NCBI GenBank assembly: GCA_013152615.1 | Contig: JAADGA010000161.1 | Location: forward strand, 1 to 5,660 | From: Alphaproteobacteria bacterium | Lineage (GTDB): Bacteria > Pseudomonadota > Alphaproteobacteria > Sphingomonadales > Emcibacteraceae | DNA length: 5,660 nt | Direction: 5' to 3' | Part shown: piece after piece, positions 1 through 5,660 of the stretch | Position numbering within the stretch: the first letter of the stretch is position 1 | Layout: the number at the start of each line of letters is the position of its first letter | Made by a program: the position numbers and the translations under genes | Notes under the pieces: model-generated | Told to the model about the DNA's origin: nothing | Databases searched by the model: none | What the model saw: the letters and a program-made list of their open reading frames with translations, nothing else

Positions 1-44
1 TTATTCCCAGAAGTACCGTTATTCCCGCTCCAGTATTTATGTGC

Positions 45-65
45 TTATCCATAGACTTATCCCGA
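45..65 (+). promoter_or_regulatory. Paired DnaA-box-like sites
   Basis: Two box-like nonamers in the same orientation, TTATCCATA (45-53) and TTATCCCGA (57-65), start 12 bp apart. The first differs from TTATCCACA at one base and the second at two. Close pairs with about one helical turn between starts are common in bacterial origins and support cooperative DnaA binding. Binding here is inferred. Confidence 0.45.
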
Positions 66-118
66 AAAATCCAGTATGTGATATAAATCAAGACCAGATT
101 TTATCCTGTTTATTATTC

Positions 119-127
119 TCGGGATAA
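119..127 (-). promoter_or_regulatory. DnaA-box-like site, minus strand
   Basis: The minus strand reads TTATCCCGA, identical to the plus-strand nonamer at 57-65, so the two form an inverted pair about 62 bp apart. An exact repeat of an off-consensus nonamer suggests a lineage-specific DnaA site rather than a chance match. This is inference from sequence only. Confidence 0.45.
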
Positions 128-140
128 CTTTTAATCCTTT

Positions 141-149
141 TTATTCACA
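141..149 (+). promoter_or_regulatory. DnaA box TTATTCACA
   Basis: This nonamer fits the TTATNCACA DnaA-box consensus exactly and is the best single match in the region. It lies about 20 bp before the very AT-rich stretch at 171-220, which is where a box next to the unwinding element would be expected. Confidence 0.55.
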
Positions 150-213
150 GGGTTCCATTACAACAACATCCTTTTTATTTTTATATAAATAATATATTGG
201 TTTTTTATCAGTG

Positions 214-219
214 TATAAT
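214..219 (+). promoter_or_regulatory. -10 element of the candidate hemE operon promoter
   Basis: A perfect TATAAT lies 22 bases before the hemE ATG. No good -35 hexamer sits 16-18 bp upstream, where the DNA is only A/T. If this -10 is used, transcription would start near 225-227, leaving a leader of about ten bases. The AT-rich setting makes a chance TATAAT fairly likely. The operon may also be transcribed from a promoter inside the origin region. Confidence 0.4.
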
Positions 220-235
220 AATGGTTTGAAATAAC

Positions 236-1282
236 ATGGCAAATAACAAACGATTCATACAAAGTCTCAAATCACAGCCAACCGATAGAATACCCTATTG
301 GTATATGCGTCAGGCCGGTCGTTATTTGCCGGAATATCTGCAGTGTCGTAAAACCGCCGGCTCTTTTCTTGACTTATGTTACAACCCGGATTTTGCGACC
401 GAGGTCAGCCTGCAGCCATTGCGGCGTTATGATATGGACGCGGCCATCGTTTTTTCGGATATTCTGGTGATTCCCCATGCTTTGGGTCAATCCCTGGATT
501 TTAAAACCGGGGAAGGGCCAATTCTTGCGCCAGTTGATGATAAGGCTAAAATAAACCGGCTCAGCCTGACTAATCTGCATCAGCATCTGGCACCGGTCTA
601 TGAAACAATCGCCCGGTTGCACCGGCAAATACCTGCGACTACAGCATTAATCGGTTTTGCCGGAGCACCATGGACGGTGGCAAGTTATATGGTTGGTGGT
701 CGTGGTTCACCGGATCAGGCGGCGGCCCGGACCATGGCTTACCGCGAGGAGGCATTATTTCAGCAACTTATTGATCTTCTGGTGACGGCGACATCGGAAT
801 ATCTGATCAATCAGGTAAAATATGGTGCCGACGTTATTCAGATTTTTGATACCTGGGCGGGAAATCTGCCGGATGATCAGTTTCGCCGCTGGGCGATTGA
901 GCCGGTGCGACAGATAATTGAAAATATCCGCATTTGCTACCCGGATGTCCCGATTATCAGTTTTCCGCGCGGTGCCGGGTGTCGCTATCCGGAATATATT
1001 GGTGCTACCGGGGTTACGGCGGTGTCTGTGGATACGACAATGCCGCTTGAGTGGGTTCGGGACCATATTCAGCCGTTATGCCCGGTACAGGGCAATCTTG
1101 ACCCTTTGTTGTTGCTGACCGGCGGGGAGAGGCTTGACCGGCGGGTAAGGGAAATTCTGTGCTTGTGCTGTTTAAAGGACGGGCCATTCATCTTCAATCT
1201 GGGCCATGGTATCGTCCCCGGGACGCCGCCGGAAAATGTCGCCCGGGTTTCAGAAATTATCCGGGAATATCAGCTTAAATAA
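236..1282 (+). CDS. hemE: Uroporphyrinogen decarboxylase HemE
   Basis: HemE is a cytoplasmic enzyme that removes four carboxyl groups from uroporphyrinogen III to give coproporphyrinogen III, committing the tetrapyrrole to the heme branch. The 348-residue protein has the family's usual length. It begins with the signature MRQAGRYLPEY (24-34), whose Arg25 and Arg29 bind substrate carboxylates. FSDIL follows with the catalytic Asp75 (human Asp86), then GFAGAPWTVASYMVGG (140-155) with Tyr151 (human Tyr164), and near the C-terminus NLGHGI with His324 (human His339). All key residues are present, so the enzyme should be active. The ATG at 236 is chosen because the family motif starts about 24 residues in and an upstream ATG at 221 runs straight into TGA. 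No Shine-Dalgarno sequence is visible. The gene opens the heme operon, and its TAA overlaps the hemH ATG by one base. An oddity is a CLCC cysteine cluster at 309-312. Confidence 0.97.
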   Translation: MANNKRFIQSLKSQPTDRIPYWYMRQAGRYLPEYLQCRKTAGSFLDLCYNPDFATEVSLQPLRRYDMDAAIVFSDILVIPHALGQSLDFKTGEGPILAPVDDKAKINRLSLTNLHQHLAPVYETIARLHRQIPATTALIGFAGAPWTVASYMVGGRGSPDQAAARTMAYREEALFQQLIDLLVTATSEYLINQVKYGADVIQIFDTWAGNLPDDQFRRWAIEPVRQIIENIRICYPDVPIISFPRGAGCRYPEYIGATGVTAVSVDTTMPLEWVRDHIQPLCPVQGNLDPLLLLTGGERLDRRVREILCLCCLKDGPFIFNLGHGIVPGTPPENVARVSEIIREYQLK

Positions 1283-2259
1283 TGACCGAACCATCTGCTA
1301 AAGAAGAGAAAATTGCTATCATTCTGCTGAATTTAGGCGGCCCGGATTGCCTGAAGGCGGTGAAACCTTTCCTGTTTAATTTATTTTATGATCCGGCAAT
1401 CATGGCGCTGAAAAATCCATTACGGTGGCTGGCGGCAAAATCAATCTCGTCAAAACGCGCGCCGGTTGCCCGTAAAATCTATCAGAAAATTGGCGGGAAA
1501 TCACCGCTGCTGGCGCAAACCCGGCAACAGGCGGCGGCGCTCGAAGCAACATTGAAGGCTGAGGAGGGCAGATATTATAAATGTTTTATCGCCATGCGTT
1601 ACTGGCACCCCTTTGCTGAAGAAACGGTGGAAGAAGTAAAAAAATTCAATCCGGACCGATTGGTTTTACTGCCGCTATATCCGCATTATTCGATTACCAC
1701 AGTCGGATCATCATTGATTGACTGGCAGCGTAAAGCCCAACAGGCCGGGTTCAATATTCCCTATCGGGTGGTAAAGGATTATGCCGACGAGCCGGGATAT
1801 ATTGCGGCTCATGTCGCCATGATCCGGGAAAAGCTGACTCAGGTTGATCATCCTGAAGAATACCGGATTCTATATTCCGCTCACGGATTACCGGAAAAAA
1901 TTATCGCGGCCGGTGATCCGTTTCGTCTTCGGACAGAGGCCAGCTGCCGGGCAATTCAGCAACAGCTTGGCCATCCGGATCATGTGATCTGTTTTCAAAG
2001 CCGGGTCGGGCCGTTAACCTGGATTAAACCCTATAGCGATGATGAAATAAAACGCGCGGGCGCGGATGGTAAATCGGTTATCGTTGTGCCAATATCCTTT
2101 GTCTCGGAACATTCTGAAACCCTGGTTGAACTGGATATGGATTACCGGGAAATAGCCGGACAGGCCGGGGTGAAAGACTATATCAGGGTGGCCACCCTTG
2201 GCTGTCATGACAGCTATATTTCCGCTTTGGCCAAATTGACACGGGATGCTTTGAAATGA
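1282..2259 (+). CDS. hemH: Ferrochelatase HemH
   Basis: Ferrochelatase inserts ferrous iron into protoporphyrin IX to make protoheme, the last step of the pathway, usually at or near the inner face of the cytoplasmic membrane. The 325-residue protein is typical in length for the bacterial enzyme. It starts with the family hallmark LLNLGGPD near residues 15-22. It contains the region LLPLYPHYSITTVGSS, matching the conserved 'LYPxYS..T.GSS' block, then SAHGLP with the metal-binding and catalytic His201 (human His263), and FVSEHSETLVELD with Glu279 (human Glu343). No transmembrane segment is evident. Its ATG lies in a TAATG junction with the hemE stop, and its own TGA overlaps the hemJ ATG, so the three genes are probably translationally coupled. 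I see no C-terminal extension with an obvious iron-sulfur cysteine set. Confidence 0.97.
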   Translation: MTEPSAKEEKIAIILLNLGGPDCLKAVKPFLFNLFYDPAIMALKNPLRWLAAKSISSKRAPVARKIYQKIGGKSPLLAQTRQQAAALEATLKAEEGRYYKCFIAMRYWHPFAEETVEEVKKFNPDRLVLLPLYPHYSITTVGSSLIDWQRKAQQAGFNIPYRVVKDYADEPGYIAAHVAMIREKLTQVDHPEEYRILYSAHGLPEKIIAAGDPFRLRTEASCRAIQQQLGHPDHVICFQSRVGPLTWIKPYSDDEIKRAGADGKSVIVVPISFVSEHSETLVELDMDYREIAGQAGVKDYIRVATLGCHDSYISALAKLTRDALK

Positions 2260-2708
2260 CCGGATATATTATGGAATTTCTAACAGAATATTATAAATGG
2301 TTTTTGGCTTTTCATGTGATATCAGTGATTAGCTGGATGGCGGGCATGCTTTATTTGCCGCGGCTGTTTGTTTATCATACCCGGTTGGAGGTGGGATCGG
2401 AAGCGTCTGAAATGTTCAAGGAGATGGAGCTTAAGTTAATGAAAATTATCATTAATCCGGCGATGGCATCGGCGTGGATATTCGGCTTGTCTATGGCCTT
2501 TGGTCAGGAATTATGGGGACAGGGCTGGTTTCAGCTTAAATTTCTTCTGGTGATTATCATGAGCGGATTTCATGGCTATTTATCCCTTTGGCGGCGGCAG
2601 TTTTCCCAGGATAAAAACACACACAGTGAGAAATTTTTTCGTCAGGTCAATGAAATTCCGGCAATCCTGATGATTTTTATTGTTTTACTGGTTATCCTCA
2701 AGTTTTAA
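2256..2708 (+). CDS. hemJ: Protoporphyrinogen IX oxidase, HemJ family
   Basis: HemJ (formerly UPF0093) is the membrane-bound protoporphyrinogen IX oxidase of most alphaproteobacteria and cyanobacteria, unrelated to HemG and HemY. It makes the substrate of ferrochelatase, encoded just upstream. The 150-residue protein matches the family: a first helix with FHVISVISWMAGMLYLPRL (19-37, His20 and Arg36), a second around NPAMASAWIFGLSMAF (67-82), a third around LKFLLVIIMSGFHGYL (94-109, Lys95 and His106), and a last helix after NEIP (132-135). That gives four membrane helices and the conserved histidines expected for heme binding. The family's usual C-terminal 'KPF' reads LKF here, a minor change. 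The start at 2256 gives an ATGA overlap with hemH. An in-frame ATG at 2271, starting MEFLTEYY, is an equally possible start because the first five residues carry no family signal. Confidence 0.93.
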   Translation: MTGYIMEFLTEYYKWFLAFHVISVISWMAGMLYLPRLFVYHTRLEVGSEASEMFKEMELKLMKIIINPAMASAWIFGLSMAFGQELWGQGWFQLKFLLVIIMSGFHGYLSLWRRQFSQDKNTHSEKFFRQVNEIPAILMIFIVLLVILKF

Positions 2709-2711
2709 ACC

Positions 2712-2740
2712 TTGACAGAGTTTCCGGTGAAACTTAAAAA
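2712..2740 (+). promoter_or_regulatory. Candidate rho promoter
   Basis: A perfect -35 hexamer TTGACA (2712-2717) is followed after 17 bp by TAAAAA (2735-2740), which matches four of six bases of TATAAT. It lies just after the hemJ stop codon. The predicted transcript would have a leader of roughly 150 bases before rho. A second -10-like hexamer, TATCAT (2769-2774), has no matching -35. Confidence 0.4.
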
Positions 2741-2853
2741 CAGCCTTTCTTTACAAATATTTTTAAGCTATCATGCCGCCAGTCAGACCATTCACATATA
2801 AAGGTCATTTTTTCTGACATTTGCACTCTGAATTTTACCATTACGCTGTAAGC

Positions 2854-2868
2854 CTGTCCGACGGACGG
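2854..2868 (+). repeat. Short palindrome/hairpin before rho
   Basis: GTCCGACGGAC (2856-2866) is a perfect inverted repeat around a single A. As RNA it can fold into a six-pair stem spanning 2854-2868 with a GAC loop and one G-U pair. It lies about 30-40 bases before the rho start and has no T-run after it, so it is not an intrinsic terminator. It could be an operator or an RNA structure that affects rho translation. The function is unknown. Confidence 0.4.
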
Positions 2869-2896
2869 CACTATTTCCCTTAACAATCCGATATGG

Positions 2897-4162
2897 ATGT
2901 ATCATATGAATCTTCTGGAACTGAAAAAGAAAACCCCCAGTGACCTGCTGCTTTTGGCAGAGGAACATAATATCGAGAATGCCAGTAATATGCGCAAACA
3001 GGATATAATGTTTGCTCTTCTGAAGGCGCTTGCGGAAAAGGGCGAGGAAATAACCGGCGGCGGCGTTATTGAGACTCTTCAGGATGGTTTTGGTTTTTTA
3101 CGTTCGCCTGAGGCTAATTATCTGCCGGGCCCGGATGATATTTATGTCAGCCCGAGCCAGATCAGACGGTTTGGTTTGCGCACCGGCGATACGGTGGAGG
3201 GTCAGATCAGAGGCCCGAAAGAGGGCGAAAGATATTTTGCCTTGTTGAAAGTATCCCTGATAAATTATGAGGATCCGGAGGCGGGTCATCACAAGATTCA
3301 TTTTGATAATCTGACCCCGCTGCATCCGGATGTCAAGTTTAAACTCGACCGGGAGGATCCGAAAGTAAAGGATAATTCCGCCCGGGTGATTGATCTGGTC
3401 GCGCCGATCGGCAGGGGACAGCGGGCGGTGATTGTCGCGCCGCCGCGCACTGGGAAAACCGTGCTTTTACAGAATATTGCCCATGCGATCACCGAAAATC
3501 ACCCGGATGTTTTTCTGATTGTCCTGTTGATTGATGAGCGGCCGGAAGAAGTGACCGATATGCGTCGTTCGGTCAATGGCGAGGTCATCAGTTCAACTTT
3601 TGATGAACCGGCGTCCCGCCATGTCCAGGTGGCGGAAATGGTGATACAGAAAGCCAAACGACTGGTTGAACATAAACGCGATGTGGTGATTTTGCTCGAT
3701 AGCATTACCCGCCTCGCCCGGGCCTATAACACCGTCATTCCAAGCTCGGGCAAGGTATTGACCGGTGGTGTTGATGCCAATGCGCTGCAACGGCCAAAAA
3801 GATTTTTTGGTGCGGCGCGAAATATTGAAGAAGGCGGATCATTGACCATTGTCGCTACCGCATTGATTGATACCGGCAGCCGTATGGATGAAGTGATTTT
3901 CGAAGAATTCAAGGGCACCGGCAATTCTGAAATCGTGCTGGATCGCAAGGTCAGTGATAAAAGAGTATTCCCGGCAATTGATATTACCAAATCCGGCACC
4001 CGCAAGGAGGAATTGCTGCTTGACAAGGGAACATTGGCAAAAATGTTTATGTTGCGCCGGATATTAATGCCGATGGGCTCGGTTGATGCGATGGAATTTT
4101 TGCTTGGTAAGATCAGGGAGACAAAAAATAACAGTGAATTTTATAATTCCATGAATAATTAA
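2897..4162 (+). CDS. rho: Transcription termination factor Rho
   Basis: Rho is a hexameric RNA-dependent ATPase/helicase that binds nascent C-rich RNA and ends transcription. The 421-residue frame matches the usual ~420. The N-terminal helical domain ([13 protein letters not shown] to about 47) is followed by the cold-shock-like RNA-binding fold with DGFGFLRS (63-70) and [18 protein letters not shown] (75-92). The ATPase core has Walker A APPRTGKT (181-188), the catalytic Glu214 in [13 protein letters not shown] (compare E. coli Glu211) and Walker B VVILLD (263-268). The Q-loop region [14 protein letters not shown] and the R-loop EEFKGTGN are intact. PPRTGKT instead of E. coli PPKAGKT is, as I recall, usual in alphaproteobacteria. 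The start may be the ATG at 2897 or the one at 2906. The latter begins MNLLELKKK like most Rho proteins and has a weak GGA eight bases upstream, so I favour it. No large insertion domain is present. Confidence 0.97.
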   Translation: MYHMNLLELKKKTPSDLLLLAEEHNIENASNMRKQDIMFALLKALAEKGEEITGGGVIETLQDGFGFLRSPEANYLPGPDDIYVSPSQIRRFGLRTGDTVEGQIRGPKEGERYFALLKVSLINYEDPEAGHHKIHFDNLTPLHPDVKFKLDREDPKVKDNSARVIDLVAPIGRGQRAVIVAPPRTGKTVLLQNIAHAITENHPDVFLIVLLIDERPEEVTDMRRSVNGEVISSTFDEPASRHVQVAEMVIQKAKRLVEHKRDVVILLDSITRLARAYNTVIPSSGKVLTGGVDANALQRPKRFFGAARNIEEGGSLTIVATALIDTGSRMDEVIFEEFKGTGNSEIVLDRKVSDKRVFPAIDITKSGTRKEELLLDKGTLAKMFMLRRILMPMGSVDAMEFLLGKIRETKNNSEFYNSMNN

Positions 4163-4175
4163 GCCGGTTGGCTTA
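4160..4175 (+). repeat. Small hairpin at the rho stop codon
   Basis: TAAGCC and GGCTTA form a perfect six-pair stem with a GGTT loop, and the first arm begins with the rho stop codon TAA. No T-tract follows, so it is not a standard intrinsic terminator. It may stabilise the 3' end of the rho message or be chance. Confidence 0.3.
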
Positions 4176-4197
4176 TACTGTACTTATGGACAAGGCT

Positions 4198-4227
4198 TGC
4201 TTATAGTCTCTGCAAAACAAGCATAAT
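4198..4227 (+). promoter_or_regulatory. Weak promoter candidate for the antiporter gene
   Basis: TTGCTT (4198-4203) and CATAAT (4222-4227) are spaced 18 bp apart. The -10 matches five of six consensus bases, the -35 only three. The transcript would have a leader of about 15-20 bases. The 88-bp gap after rho allows a separate promoter, but read-through from rho is equally possible. Confidence 0.25.
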
Positions 4228-4250
4228 ATGTCGCGTCGGGATAGCAGGTC

Positions 4251-5660
4251 ATGTCACAGGAATCCAAGCCGGATCATCAAAATTCTCAGCATCAGGAACC
4301 AACCGGGTCGGAACCCGGGATGCCGGAAATAAGCCTGTTTGAATCCCTGATTCCGGTTTTTGTCTTGATGTCGTTATTGGCGCTGTCGGTATATTTATAC
4401 GGGCAGGATACCCAGGCCGGGGCGACCCAGATGTCGCTTTTGATCAGTGCCGGTGTTGCCGCAGCCATTGGCTGGAAAAATAATTATAAATGGCAGGATA
4501 TTGAAAAAGCCATTGCTTACGGCATTGGCAATACTGTTAATGCCCTGCTGATATTGCTTATGGTCGGATCATTGATCGGGACCTGGATCTTATCGGGGAC
4601 GGTTCCGGCGATGGTCTATTACGGGCTGCAGATTATCAGTCCGAATTACTTTTATGTCACGGCCTGTCTGCTGTGTGCGGTTACCTCGGTCAGTACCGGC
4701 AGCAGTTGGTCAACAGCGGGAACTATCGGCATCGGGCTGATCGGAATTTCTTCCGGACTTGGCCTGTCGCCGGAAATAACCGCCGGTGCCATTATTTCCG
4801 GGGCTTATTTTGGCGATAAAATGTCGCCCTTGTCAGATACCACCAATCTGGCACCGGCGGTTGCCGATTCCGAAATTTTCAGCCATATCCGTCATATGAT
4901 GTGGACAACCTTTCCGGCGATGGCAATCGCGCTGATACTGTATTTAATTATTGGCCTGTTCAGTGACGGGGTGGTGGCAACGATAGATATTCAGGACAAG
5001 CTGGATCTGCTTAATCAGAATTTTCACATCGGCTGGTATTTGTTAATACCGATGCTGATAGTATTTTATATGGCCTATAGAAAATTTCCGGCGTTTCCGA
5101 CGATCATGACCGGAGCCTTGGTTGGCGGGGTTTTTGCCGTTATTTTTCAACAGGATACCATCTTGAATTTTGTCAAGGCCGACCATGTTACCGCGCTTGA
5201 TATGTTTGACGGGGTATGGCGGGCATTATTTGGCGGCTATGTTTCGCATACCGGCAATGCCGAGCTTGACGGCCTGCTGTCCCGGGGCGGGATGAGCAGT
5301 ATGTTAAGTACGGTCTGGCTGATCATGACCGCGATTACCTTTGGCTCGGTCATTGAAAAGCTCGGCATGCTCCAGCGGATCGTTAACAGTATGATTCATC
5401 TGGCCCAATCAACCGGATCATTAATCTTAATGACGGCGCTGACCTGTATCGGGGTGAATATTCTGGCGGCGGATCAGTATATTGCCATTATCTTGCCGGG
5501 GCGGATGTACCGGCTTGAATTCAAGAAACGTAATCTGGCGTCAAAAAACCTGTCGCGGGTACTGGAAGACGCCGGTACGGTGACGTCGGCACTGGTTCCG
5601 TGGAATACCGGCGGGGCGTTTATGTCGACGACCCTCGGGGTGATGACCTTTGCCTATTTA
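4251..5660 (+). CDS. nhaC: NhaC-type Na+/H+ antiporter, 3' end cut by the window
   Basis: This frame is open for 470 codons from the ATG at 4251 to the last base, so the stop lies outside. NhaC antiporters are inner-membrane proteins that exchange cytoplasmic Na+ for external H+, helping with salt and alkaline pH. The translation has many hydrophobic segments and the family's conserved blocks: GTWILSGTVPAMVYYGL (110-126), TGSSWSTAGTIGIG (149 onward), SGAYFGDKMSPLSDTTNLAP (183-202, with Asp189 and Asp196), and EDAGTVTSALVPWNTGG (439-455). Most family members are about 450-490 residues, so little is probably missing. Residues 1-26 form a hydrophilic Gln/His/Pro-rich tail before the first membrane helix (about 28-50). 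An in-frame ATG at 4320 (Met24) would remove it. The only ribosome-site-like bases (AGG, 4246-4248) sit too close to the 4251 start, so the start is uncertain. Substrate could also be another cation or a carboxylate coupled to Na+ within the wider superfamily. Confidence 0.9.
   Translation, partial: MSQESKPDHQNSQHQEPTGSEPGMPEISLFESLIPVFVLMSLLALSVYLYGQDTQAGATQMSLLISAGVAAAIGWKNNYKWQDIEKAIAYGIGNTVNALLILLMVGSLIGTWILSGTVPAMVYYGLQIISPNYFYVTACLLCAVTSVSTGSSWSTAGTIGIGLIGISSGLGLSPEITAGAIISGAYFGDKMSPLSDTTNLAPAVADSEIFSHIRHMMWTTFPAMAIALILYLIIGLFSDGVVATIDIQDKLDLLNQNFHIGWYLLIPMLIVFYMAYRKFPAFPTIMTGALVGGVFAVIFQQDTILNFVKADHVTALDMFDGVWRALFGGYVSHTGNAELDGLLSRGGMSSMLSTVWLIMTAITFGSVIEKLGMLQRIVNSMIHLAQSTGSLILMTALTCIGVNILAADQYIAIILPGRMYRLEFKKRNLASKNLSRVLEDAGTVTSALVPWNTGGAFMSTTLGVMTFAYL

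Larger units (their letters stand above)
1..235. other. Candidate chromosomal replication origin (oriC), probably partial
   Basis: No gene is visible here. Seen directly: a cluster of DnaA-box-like nonamers, TTATTCCCA (1-9), TTATTCCCG (19-27), TTATCCATA (45-53), TTATCCCGA (57-65), TTATCCTGT (101-109), TTATCCCGA on the minus strand (119-127) and TTATTCACA (141-149). The last fits TTATNCACA, and 45-53 is one base off TTATCCACA. They are followed by a stretch that is 44/50 A+T at 171-220, which could be a DNA unwinding element. Known: in Caulobacter and Rickettsia the origin lies immediately upstream of hemE. Inference: this is oriC or its hemE-proximal part, and the rest may lie left of the window. 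All window genes read away from it. Against it: most boxes carry two mismatches to the E. coli consensus, and AT-rich promoter DNA alone can give chance TTATYC hits. Confidence 0.6.
2709..2896 (+). promoter_or_regulatory. Intergenic leader region of rho
   Basis: This 188-bp gap holds a promoter candidate (2712-2740), a very short open frame (2773-2817, 14 codons, no ribosome site) and inverted repeats. GTCAGA (2782-2787) can pair with TCTGAC (2813-2818), and a palindrome lies at 2856-2866. In E. coli rho is preceded by a long leader and limits its own synthesis by terminating there. A similar role here is inferred from position only, as no sequence similarity to that leader is claimed. There is no intrinsic terminator after hemJ, so rho may also be reached by read-through from the heme operon. 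Confidence 0.45.

Noticed and set aside
86..98. IHF site in the origin region
   Set aside because: AATCAA is present, but the following bases do not supply the TTR half of WATCAANNNNTTR.
131..145. CtrA site (TTAA-N7-TTAA) in the origin region
   Set aside because: Only the first half-site matches. The second reads TATT, so Caulobacter-like CtrA control is not supported here.
374..1118. Additional open frames inside hemE on both strands
   Set aside because: They lie fully inside a gene with clear family motifs and show no recognisable domains of their own.
2773..2817. A 14-codon open frame in the rho leader as a leader peptide gene
   Set aside because: No ribosome-binding site precedes it and a frame this short is expected by chance. 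Kept only as a note in the leader finding.
3098..4026. Minus-strand open frames inside rho
   Set aside because: They are shadows of a conserved coding sequence, are low in complexity, and have no recognisable motifs.
4160..4175. Intrinsic terminator after rho
   Set aside because: The stem has only six pairs and no run of T follows.
4251..5660. Antiporter gene as a broken pseudogene
   Set aside because: The frame is continuous with all conserved blocks intact. It is incomplete only because the window ends.

Overview
The window looks like the edge of an alphaproteobacterial replication-origin region. Four complete genes and one gene cut by the window end all lie on the + strand: hemE, hemH, hemJ, rho, then an NhaC-type Na+/H+ antiporter. 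The hemE/hemH/hemJ/rho cluster is a known alphaproteobacterial arrangement. In Caulobacter and Rickettsia the chromosomal origin lies directly upstream of hemE. The coding DNA looks of middling GC, without the high GC of Caulobacter or the rhizobia. I cannot name the genus. A Na+/H+ antiporter would fit a marine or saline habitat, but that is only suggestive.

Positions 1-235 hold no gene. They contain a cluster of DnaA-box-like TTATYC nonamers on both strands, including one TTATTCACA that fits TTATNCACA, followed by a stretch that is 88% A+T over 171-220 and then a TATAAT element 22 bp before the hemE start. Box cluster, AT-rich stretch and the adjacent hemE together make this a good candidate for (part of) oriC, probably continuing left of the window. 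All genes read away from it, co-directional with the expected fork.

Positions 236-2708 form a tight heme operon. hemE and hemH share one base (TAATG), and hemH and hemJ share four (ATGA). The products catalyse three of the last four steps of heme synthesis: uroporphyrinogen III to coproporphyrinogen III (HemE), protoporphyrinogen IX oxidation (HemJ) and iron insertion (HemH). The missing coproporphyrinogen oxidase step must be encoded elsewhere.

Positions 2709-2896 are a 188-bp gap with a TTGACA promoter candidate and short inverted repeats. It probably acts as the leader of rho, which encodes the transcription termination factor (2897 or 2906 to 4162).

After a short gap with a small hairpin at the rho stop codon, the nhaC-type gene begins at 4251 and stays open to the last base. 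In many alphaproteobacteria rho is followed by mnmE/mnmG/rsmG/parA/parB, so the antiporter here marks a local break from that order. I found no mobile element, CRISPR array, tRNA or rRNA, and no clearly new system. The origin candidate is the most interesting part.
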